DNA from: Treponema sp.
Lineage (GTDB): Bacteria > Spirochaetota > Spirochaetia > Treponematales > Breznakiellaceae
Assembly: GCA_031276615.1 (NCBI GenBank)
Contig: JAISND010000052.1
Coordinates: 1-5,372 of the forward strand
Length of the DNA stretch: 5,372 bases
Direction of reading: 5' to 3'
Numbering within the stretch: position 1 is the first letter of the stretch; each line of letters opens with the position of its first letter. The translations under genes were made by a program, and so were the position numbers. The notes beneath the pieces were generated by a model that was given only the letters and a program-made list of their open reading frames with translations, did no database searches and had not been told where the DNA came from. Shown in pieces: positions 1 to 5,372 of the stretch.

Positions 1-437
1 TCAATTATCTCCGCGCCGGAGGGAACCGGCGCGCGGAGGGCCACATGGGTGCGATCCCGGGAACTGGAAAGGATGATTCGCCGGGTGTAGGTTTTACCCG
101 GCGCAAGCCGCCCGGCCGCCACCCGGCCGCCGGAATCAAAGGTTTCGACAAACACGCCGAGGCCCTCGTCGCGCGCGCCGGCCAGTTCCGCGGGGATTCC
201 GTAGCGGAGGCTCGCCGTGTAGTAAAGCCGCGCCGGGCCGTCCCGTTCAATGCGCAGCGGAAGCAGCGTGTCACGACCGAGATCCCTGAGCGGCGCTTCC
301 GCGAAGGCCCCTGAGAACGAAACCGGCGTACCGCCCCGGGAATCGAACTGCGCGCTGAAGAGCGGCGCGCCGCCAAGACTGGCCCGCGCGGCAAGAGGAG
401 CGCCGGCCGCGCCCTGACCCGGGGCGGCGGCTTTCCA
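1..437 (-). other. Post-thioester CUB half and start of C-terminal bMG10-like domain
   Basis: Residues 1646-1790 run from WKAAAPGQ through a CUB/MG-like strand set (ASLGGAPLFSAQFD, LLPLRIERDGPARLYYTASLRYGIP). They then reach GLGVFVETFDSGGRVAAGRLAPGKTYTRRIILSSSRDRTHVALRAPVPSGAEII. The last stretch matches 'gl.v.r.y...g.......l..G..y...i.v.s...r.yva..d.lPaG.E', the start of the bacterial C-terminal MG domain. The window ends one step after 'GAEII', so the rest of this domain and the stop codon are missing. Confidence 0.75.
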
Positions 438-3400
438 TTCCGCCGCCTCCATGTCGCTTATTCTGCCAAAGGCAAGAACCGCCCAGAAGGAAGAGGCCGT
501 GTTTGTCCACACGCCGCGGCGCTGCCGTTCAATCAGGGCCGTGGCGAGCCGGGTGGTCATGTCGTCACCGGGGTTAAGGGCGCCGTAAACCATCAGCGCA
601 AGGGCGTAACGATCCGCGTCGTAACCCCAGTAATTGCCGCGCCGCTCGTATGTGTCGGCAAGGTCAAGGCCGCGCGTTCCGGGCCGGATAAAGCGCCGCA
701 CCCGGTCACGGGCAGACGCCGCGAGATCCCGCTGCCCCAATTCCAGGGCCGCAAGCCCCGCGAAACTCCATCCCGATATGCCAAGCTCATCCCCGCGTTT
801 GAGGAACTCGCTTATCTCCGTACCAATCCGCTCGCCGTACATGGCGCGGACCCACAGGGAATACCCTTTGAGGAAGGGATCGGCGGAGAAGGCCCGCCCG
901 GCATTCCCGGCGCTGACTATGTACGAAAGCATGCGCCGGGTGTTCAGCTCCGGGGGAATCCGCATGCCCTTCTGTCCCGCCAGCGCGGCGATATGCGCAA
1001 CCCTGAGGCTGACGAATACATCTCCCGAACCGCCGCCGGGCCAGTAGGGGAAGGAGCCGTCACTTAACTGGTACCCGGCAAGCTGGGAAAGTTCATCCTC
1101 GACAAGCCGCTTCGGATTCTTGACCGGACTTTCAAGGCTAAATGCTTCAAGATGATCGCCGAAGGCAACAAGCGGAAGAAGCCGGGCCGTGCGCTGTTCA
1201 AGGCAGCCGTAGGGGTAATCAAGCAGGTAACGCACCGCTTCCCTGAGCGCGGCAAGGCGGGAAACCGCAAGAGTCACCGTGACATTTCCGGTTCCTTCGG
1301 GTACCAGCGAAGGAAGAACCATGCCCTCTTCGATAAAGGCGTCATCCCCTCCCAGGCTGCCGATGGCGCTTACCGTTTCGGTGACGACGGGCCGGTCAAC
1401 CGTAAGGGTTTTGATAATGCGCTCATTGACGCCGGGGGAACGAAGGGTGAAGGTCAGGCGGGACTCCCCCGCGCCTACCGCGGCTACCGTGAAACGCACT
1501 TCCCCGGAATCTCCCGGCCTAATCCGTACCGATTTGGAATCGGCGCCGTCAACTTCAAGAACCGAATCCCAGGGACCCGGCGCGCCGGCGGTTTCCGTCT
1601 CAAGGGACACCTGGGCTTCCACCGTTTCATTTTCCAGATTGGTAAGGATGAGGGAGACCGTACCCGTGTCCCGCCAGCGGAGTTTCCGCGGCAGGGCGGC
1701 GAGCGCGGTAAGCGGCGCGCTGACCCGCAGGTCATGCTCCTTTATGCCGAAATCGTGGAGGCCCGCGGCAAGGGCGGTACAGCGGTAGGTGGTAAGCGAA
1801 TCCGGAAGGCCAAACTTCACCGTAACCGTTCCATCCGCGCCGGTAACCAGGCAAGGCTCGAACACCGCGGTCGGCCTGAAGTCCCTGCGCTCTTCGATTT
1901 TCGACTCGTCCCCGCTGTCGCCGCCCTGCAAATCGGAAAGGGCATAGGTGACGGGATCGATGAGCAGCGAGCGGCTGTCCGCGCCGCGCACTCCCAGGGG
2001 AAAATTCGCCGGATCGTAGAAGAAGGCTATCGGATCGGGTACATGGTAATCAATAAGATCCACCACGCCCCTGTCAACCGCCATAAAACTCACCTCGGTT
2101 CCCGGGGCCGGCTTTCCGTTAAGCGAAACCCTGATCTTTACCTCGGCCTGCCCGGCCGGACGGTACGCGGCTTTTGACGGTTCAATTTCTACCTGATAAT
2201 GGCGGCTCCCGTTTTCAACGTAGACAGGGGTAATGCCGAAGATTCCCCTGGGCTTGTCCAGATCAGGCTCGTAGTAGGTATTTTCCGGCGGGCCGGAGCG
2301 TACCGTGTACGAAGAGACGGATACGTACACGACGGGCACCCAGGATTCCTCGACGGGAACATCAATGGCAAGGGCGGAACCCTCAAGTTCGATTATGCGC
2401 CGGGAAAGAATGCCCTCCCGCTCAAGGGTTAGGAGGTACTTTCCCTTCTCAAGGGGGGAGCGGACAAGGATTTTCGCCGTTTCTCCTGGCGCATAACGCT
2501 GTTTGTCCGGAACCAGGCTGATGGCGTCAACATCGCCGGAACCCCAGCGTACCCAGCCCGCGCCGCTTGTAAAAAAACCGAAACTGGTGACCGCCGGGCG
2601 GCCCTGCTGATCCCTGCCCCGCAGCCGCACTTCCCACTGGCCGCTCCTGCCGGGGGTAAAACCAAAAACGCCGGAAATAAAATCTGTCCCGCTTCCGCCC
2701 TCCTCCAAAGCGCCCCGGCCGGCCTCGATTTTAAAGGTCTTCTCTTCCACGGTTTCCTCGACCCGTTCCCAGACCAGGTTGATTCTGCCGCCCACGCCGG
2801 CCTGGCGCGCCTGTTTCCATTCGTAGCGTACAAGCTGAAGGCTCAGCTCACCGCCGTCCGCGCCGGGCAGCCACGGGCCGCCGTCCGGGGAAACCAAAAC
2901 CCAGCTCAGGGCGGCGGGTCTGCCGGCCGGGAGGAAACAAGCCGAAGGAGAAGAAGCCGCGAAGGGCGCCCGGCTTCCGGCGGCCGGGCCGGAGCCTGCT
3001 TCCGCGGCGCTCCGCGGCGTCCCCGAATCAAGACGGGCCGCGATATAAAACGAAGCCGGATGGACAAGCGCGGCCGCGCGGCCCGCAATCTCCTGACGGG
3101 AGGCGTCCTGCACCGAAGCCTCAACCCGGTAACGGTAGGCCGCGCCCGCAATGCCGCCGGCGCCGGTCTCCTGGCTGATCCCGGCCCTGCCGTCAGGCCC
3201 CAAAACGCCCTCGCCGCTGGCCACATGGTAGCGGCCATCGTCAAGTTCCGGGCCGAAGCGCCAGTAACGCCAGGTATCGCCGGGCATAAAGCCGGCGGGC
3301 TCCCGCGTCCAGTACCAGGTATAGGGCGCGCCCGAAAGACCGCCGCCGGCAAGCCAGGACGCGGAGAGGAGGGCGTTGAGTTTTTCACCCTGATAGAAGG

Positions 3401-5372
3401 TTACATCGGGAAATTTGAGGGAGGTTTCAAAACGGAGGCGTTCAAAATTCGCCACGGTAAAGACGATCCGGGCCTGGTCGTTCTGCCGGGCGGCCGAACC
3501 GCTGCGGCGGTAGCTGATCCTGTAGCGGCCGGGATCAAGTTTTTCCGGCAGGGTAAAGGAGCCGTAAAAGCCGCCGGTCTTTGTGGTATCACCCTTAAGG
3601 CCGGCAAGTACCGGCGCCTCGTATGCGTCGGCGCTTACCTCAATGTCATAGGGCCCCTCGCAGGCCTCGTATACCCCACGGTTGAGATTCCGGTCTATGC
3701 CCCGGAAGCTGAGGGTCTCGCCCGGCCGGTACAGCCCGCGGTCGGTAAAAAGAAAAATTACCGGCCGCCGCCGTTCAACGGTGAAGGGGCTGGCCGCCGC
3801 CTCGATATTGAAACGCCAGAGGTTGTGGCTGTCGTTCGGAATGAACTCGGCGCAGTCACCGTTGCCCGGCAGCCCGAAGGCCGTGGCCTGCGCACCCGCC
3901 GCGCCGCGGCCGGCCCGATCCTCGCTCACCCGGACGCGGAAACCGGAACCGGTTGAATTGCCGCCGCCCATGTTTGTTTCCGGCTGGGTAAAGCGTGAGG
4001 TGAAATCACCATCGGGAAATTCAAAAACGGCAAGCCCCTGCCCGTCGGCCCTGCCCTCGACTACGGTTTCTTCGCCTTCAAGAAGTTCCACCCGCGCGCC
4101 GGCGGCGGGGCTTCCGTCCGAGATATGGGTTGCCCAGACCAGAACCATATTGTAGGCATAACGGACCGTAATGCCGATATCGGTAACCTGCACCGTAAGC
4201 CAGGCCTCGCCGGAATCGATTTTTCCGCTTTGCCATCCTGACTTTGTCCGGTAGACCCAGTGCAGGGACGCGGTTCCCCTGCCGGCCGCGTTGAGGAAGG
4301 GTGAAAGGTCCTCCATAAAGTAGCGTTTGGAATTCGCGGGAATCAGCGACGGATCTATCGCTTCAGGGGCGCCCGGAAAGCGCGCGTAGGGACCCCGGAC
4401 GGCGCCCAGCGCGCGGCGCAGCGAAACCGGGTTTTGGGTCTCCCAGATTATTCTGGGCGGGAATCCCGCTTCCAGCATGCGGGAACCCTGGTTGAGGATG
4501 TACACGTAACTGTTGGCCTCGCCCACCTGCGCCGTATCCTGAACATCCCCGCCCAGGGGCCTGCCGTAGAGGTCTTTAAGGTTCCCCGAAATCCGCACGG
4601 TATAATTCTTCCGGTACTCAAGGGGCATGCGGTTGATGACCACGGTATTTCCGTACACATGGATATTTTCTTTCTTAAGCGCGGGCAGCCCGTCTATCGA
4701 AAAATATTTTTCCGCTCCCTCGGGTTCAACATCCTGGCTGAAATGCAGCGAAACGGGTATCGAGTCGCCCTCTTCGGTACGGGGCGATGAATGGGTACGG
4801 ACCGAAATGTCCTCATAGCGGAAGGGCCGCAGGGTATGATAGTTCCAGGAACGGGCTTCCCTTGTACCCAGCCAGTCCGCTTCGGAACGGGCGCCTTCCT
4901 TCAATACCATCGTTACCTCGGTATCAAGGGGGAGTTCCCCGTCGATGCCGAGAAGCACAGCCTGTTCCGGCCTGTAGCGTTCCCCGTCAATTTTTTCAGG
5001 GCGCGAAAGGGTGAAGGGGAAAGTCTGCCCCGCGGCGCGGACTTCAATCCACCTGGCAATCTCCGCAAGGTTCACCGGACAGGAAAAGATCATCCCGATA
5101 TGCTTCGCGTCCGCGGGATTGACGTTTTGCCGGTTTATCCAGTAATCGCCCCGGCCAAGGTTCCAGCTCAGTACCGAAAGGCGCTCGGTTTCAAAGCTGA
5201 AGGATTTTTCCCCCTGGAGAGTCTTGCCGCCCAGGGATCTGATTTCTCCGGAAACGGTTATCGTATAACGCTGCTGGGGCAGGCTTTCGGCGTCGGATTC
5301 AAAGGAGAGAAGCTTTGTTCCGTACCAGCGGTATACCCCGGCAAGGGGCGGTTCTATGGTAAAAAGCCCGGC
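1..5372 (-). CDS. Bacterial alpha-2-macroglobulin (YfhM/ECAM-like, thioester type), partial at both ends
   Basis: One frame is open across the whole window: 1790 codons, then two bases of the next codon. No stop or frameshift appears. The translation shows the family landmarks in the expected order: VTDIG (396-400), TDRGLYRPGE (543-552), a bait-domain strand PDKQRYAPGE (955-964), MAVDRGVVDL (around 1100), DFRPTAVF (1164-1171), LPDSLTTYR (1189-1197), the thioester YPYGCLEQ (1386-1393), and a final VPSGAEII that resembles the 'PaGxE' end block of bacterial A2Ms. These proteins are believed to sit in the periplasm, be cut in a bait region by proteases, change shape and bind the attacker covalently through the Cys-Gln thioester. 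Role and location are inferred from the family; the signal peptide lies beyond base 5372. E. coli YfhM is about 1650 residues with its thioester Cys near 1187. Here 1390 codons already precede or include that Cys, so the protein is at least 200 residues longer on the N-terminal side. Seven cysteines are visible (98, 507, 571, 812, 1174, 1198, 1390). Family assignment is very secure; the symbol is left blank because orthology to yfhM is not shown. Confidence 0.96.
438..1259 (-). other. Thioester-containing domain (TED, helical)
   Basis: Residues 1372-1645 carry the intact thioester YPYGCLEQ and then a run of helix-like segments. Visible landmarks include LAGYQLSDGSFPYWPGGGSGDVFVSLRVAHIAAL (Trp1444), a GISGWSFAGLAALELGQRD helix, ADTYERRGNYWGYDADRYALALMVYGAL and a final ASSFWAVLAFGRI. 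The order 'q...G.fpyWpgg.sd.f.s....hi...a..~G' is the family TED core. The domain looks complete and undisrupted. Confidence 0.92.
1194..1205 (-). other. Thioester motif CLEQ
   Basis: Residues 1390-1393 are Cys-Leu-Glu-Gln, within YPYGCLEQ. In A2Ms the Cys thiol and the Gln carbonyl form the internal thioester that captures proteases after bait cleavage; human A2M has CGEQ, and E. coli YfhM and Salmonella A2M have CLEQ. Tyr1386, four residues before the Cys, corresponds by position to the tyrosine reported to shield the thioester in the Salmonella protein. All key residues are present, so the thioester should form. Confidence 0.95.
1260..1592 (-). other. CUB-like strand region preceding the thioester domain
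   Basis: Residues 1261-1371 hold strands such as GTVSLILTNLENETVEAQVSLETE, SVRIRPGDSGEVRFTVAAVGAGESRLTFTL and RIIKTLTVDRPVVTETVSAIG, then FIEEGMVLPSLVPEGTGNVTVTLA. In A2Ms the CUB domain is split around the thioester domain, and this is its first half by position. The end 'lp..~.p.tg.~.v.vs...l' leads directly into the thioester helices. Confidence 0.7.
1593..1883 (-). other. Central A2M domain (PF00207-type)
   Basis: Residues 1164-1260 contain DFRPTAVFEPCLVTGADGTVTVKFGLPDSLTTYRCTALAAG. They are followed by a strand ending DLRVSAPLTALAALPRKLRWRD. The 'R..f..ta.f.P.l.td.~G...v.f.lPdslT.yr..a.A' order is the hallmark of the A2M domain (the region also present in complement C3). Cys1174 and Cys1198 lie on neighbouring strands and could pair. 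Confidence 0.92.
1884..1928 (-). other. Acidic, probably flexible loop before the A2M domain
   Basis: Residues 1149-1163 read QGGDSGDESKIEERR, with six acidic and three basic side chains and no strand pattern. They come right before the DFRPT strand that opens the A2M domain. The family has a Gly- and charge-rich loop here ('rggd.......R..f.dta'). Exposed loops here could be cut by proteases, but nothing shows that this one is the bait. Confidence 0.6.
2043..2540 (-). other. Bait-region domain (A2M_BRD-like) with the following MG domain
   Basis: Residues 945-1110 begin with DAISLVPDKQRYAPGETAKILV and continue through LLTLEREGILSRRIIEL and WVPVVYVSVSSYTVR. This is the 'l..dk..Y.pGe.a.v.v.sp' and 'wvP.vyv.v...' pattern of the A2M bait-region domain. 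A second set, YQVEIEPSKAAYRPAGQAEVKIRV plus EVSFMAVDRGVVDLIDYHVPDPI, matches the 'y.Pg..v.v.v...g.p.pg.ev...avD.gvl.l' strand block after it. The exact bait segment cannot be identified by eye. Confidence 0.85.
2553..2939 (-). other. Macroglobulin domain with RYEW...ERVEE block
   Basis: Residues 812-940 start CFLPAGRPAALSWVLVSPDGG. They carry the family block LVRYEWKQARQAGVGG, then LVWERVEETVEEKTF, followed by a GFTPGRSGQWEVRLRGRDQQGRPAVTSFGFFTSG strand set. In YfhM-like proteins the same 'rreWk......G.....er.ve' stretch precedes the bait-region domain. Cys812 is its first residue. The domain is well conserved to family pattern except for the linker just upstream. Confidence 0.75.
2940..3026 (-). 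other. Ala/Gly/Ser/Pro-rich interdomain linker
   Basis: Residues 783-811 (SGTPRSAAEAGSGPAAGSRA then PFAASSPSA) are almost wholly Ser, Gly, Ala, Pro and Thr and carry no strand pattern. In related proteins the sequence usually goes straight from the 'yi.l' strand to 'f...g.pa...v..vdp.G'. Here that path is interrupted by this stretch before FLPAGRPAALSWVLVSPDGG. The coding strand is very GC-rich here. A 10-base near-repeat, tccgcggcgc / tccgcggcgt, sits at 3001-3020. It is probably a flexible linker. Confidence 0.65.
3033..3452 (-). other. Macroglobulin domain following MG2 (MG5/MG6-like)
   Basis: Residues 641-780 begin with ANFERLRFETSL, corresponding to the 'V.ef.p.rfev.l' start that follows MG2 in bacterial A2Ms. 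They continue with YQGEKLNALLSASWLAGGGLSGAPYTWYW and a tryptophan-rich stretch, WRYWRFGPELDDGRYHVASG. A conserved layout 'a.yl.GaPl.g..y.w.....' is visible. Later strands include AYRYRVEASVQDASRQEI and HPASFYIAARL. A Gly/Ala-rich patch (GAGGIAGAA, about 3138-3170) precedes AYRYRVEASVQD. Domain numbering is uncertain. Confidence 0.7.
3453..3770 (-). other. MG2-type macroglobulin domain
   Basis: Residues 535-640 hold the strongest N-terminal family signature: RRRPVIFLFTDRGLYRPGETLSFRGI. In A2Ms and complement C3-like proteins this 'TDr.lYrPGe.v.frg' motif marks the MG2 (A2M N-terminal) domain. Then follow a variable loop with Cys571, a GGFYGSFTLPEKLDPGRYRISYR strand pair (matching 'G.f...f.lp..l..G.Y.i.') and a closing QARIVFTV strand. 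The TDRGLYRPGE motif lies at 3717-3746. Confidence 0.88.
3852..3968 (-). other. Gly/Ser/Asn-rich spacer and variable loop
   Basis: Residues 469-507 open with GGGNSTGSG, then a charged strand FRVRVSEDRAGRG, then AAGAQATAFGLPGNGDC. The composition (Gly, Ala, Ser, Asn) contrasts with the beta-rich domains on both sides. It sits between the VTDIG region and the MG2-type domain, where the family usually has a shorter connection. It is probably a surface loop or linker, with no function assigned. Confidence 0.5.
3978..4523 (-). other. Macroglobulin domain region with VTDIG block
   Basis: Residues 284-465 begin with YVYILNQGSRMLEAGFPPRI and continue through an extended strand region. They reach LTVQVTDIGITVRYAYNMVLVWATHISDGSPAAGARVELL and a GRADGQGLAVFEF turn. 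In YfhM-like proteins the same order is seen: a strand with 'VTDiGi', a 'vWvt.l.tG.Pv.gA.V.l' strand, and a 'TD..Gla.f' strand. It probably covers two MG domains, with the exact split not visible. Two features are unlike the strict consensus: R in place of the usual hydrophilic strand start, and no D in 'GRADGQG' at the first TD position. Confidence 0.7.
4524..4820 (-). other. Ig-like (Big_5-type) domain
   Basis: Residues 185-283 run from RYEDISV to about DTAQV. They contain IPVSLHFSQDVEPEGAEKYFSI, a NTVVINRMPLEYRKNYTVRI strand pair and a closing SGNLKDLYGRPLGG. 'V.l.FSqdvep.....yfsi', '...l.y.knYtv.isg.lkDlyGrpL' is the Big_5-type pattern. It resembles the partial domain at the window edge, so there may be a tandem pair flanking the MG1-like domain. 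Confidence 0.65.
4821..5186 (-). other. N-terminal macroglobulin/Ig-like domain (MG1-like)
   Basis: Residues 63-184 start LSVLSWN and contain a strand pattern (IGMIFSCPVNLAEIARWIEV, then VLLGIDGELPLDTEVTMVLKEGA) ending in HTLRPF. 'Fs.pV.l..i..wi.v' followed by 'l...t.v.v.l..Ga' is the usual layout of the early MG domains in YfhM-like proteins. It contains Cys98. The boundaries are approximate, and it could equally be classed as a Big_5-type Ig fold. Confidence 0.6.
5187..5372 (-). other. Partial Ig-like (Big_5-type) domain, C-terminal half
   Basis: Residues 1-62 look like the last strands of a bacterial Ig-like domain. There is a WYGTKLLSF strand, then LPQQRYTITVSGEIRSLGGKTLQG and a closing strand ending FSFET. 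The pattern 'L...YTITVSG.i.slgG..l.g...fsFeT' is typical of Big_5-type domains found at the N-terminus of long bacterial A2Ms. The start of the domain is outside the window. The domain type is judged from the pattern only. Confidence 0.6.

Noticed and set aside
111..131. Near-perfect tandem repeat of about 10 to 11 bases (cccggccgcc)
   Set aside because: It is short, GC-rich and not a multiple of three. It falls inside a normal-looking coding stretch, so chance is enough to explain it.
1152..2177. Plus-strand open frame of 341 codons opposite the A2M gene
   Set aside because: It is antisense to the continuous A2M frame, has Arg/Gly-rich composition, shows no recognisable domain, and is expected in GC-rich DNA with this codon bias.
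2429..3388. Two minus-strand open frames (2429-2833 and 2906-3388) in another frame
   Set aside because: They are out of frame with the A2M gene, rich in Arg/Pro/Ala, and lack domains or a sensible start context.
3060..3956. Plus-strand open frame of 298 codons
   Set aside because: It lies opposite conserved MG domains, including TDRGLYRPGE. The composition is Ala/Gly/Arg-heavy with no motif, so it is a shadow of the real gene.
1..5372. CRISPR array, tRNA/rRNA, terminator or riboswitch
   Set aside because: No regular spaced repeats or RNA-like cloverleaf pattern were seen, and the whole window is coding in one frame.
1..5372. Pseudogene or frameshifted A2M
   Set aside because: Conserved motifs before and after every region stay in the same frame, and no in-frame stop was found.

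Overview
The whole window is the inside of one very large gene on the minus strand. Read from base 5372 down to base 1, a single frame stays open for 1790 consecutive codons with no stop, and it runs off both ends. I found no start codon that can be trusted as the true start, no stop, no intergenic DNA, no second gene and no RNA gene. The product is a bacterial alpha-2-macroglobulin (A2M), the type represented by E. coli YfhM (ECAM). These are large envelope proteins thought to trap proteases in the periplasm. Residue numbers below count from the codon at 5372-5370, so they are window numbers and not true protein numbers.

Layout from N- to C-terminal side (high to low coordinates): the end of one Ig-like/MG-type domain and two further ones (about 4524-5372); a macroglobulin domain with the conserved VTDIG block (about 3978-4523); a Gly/Ser/Asn-rich spacer (3852-3968); an MG2-type domain with the TDRGLYRPGE signature (about 3453-3770); a further MG domain (about 3033-3452); an Ala/Gly/Ser/Pro-rich linker (2940-3026); an MG domain with the RYEW...ERVEE block (about 2553-2939); the bait-region domain (about 2043-2540); an acidic loop (1884-1928); the central A2M domain (about 1593-1883); a CUB-like stretch (about 1260-1592); the thioester domain with an intact YPYGCLEQ motif (about 438-1259); and the beginning of the C-terminal bMG10-like domain (1-437). 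By comparison with YfhM, roughly 60 to 120 residues are missing at the C-terminus. An unknown N-terminal part is also missing, including any signal peptide or lipobox.

Organism: GC is high (about 60% by eye, richer toward the low-coordinate end), and the family is envelope-associated and typical of diderm bacteria. The long form with extra N-terminal Ig-like domains would fit a spirochaete or a Bacteroidetes-like lineage. That is a weak guess, because no ribosomal or marker gene is present. I did not find an undescribed system here. The points worth a second look are the intact thioester, the extra N-terminal modules and the low-complexity insertions between domains.
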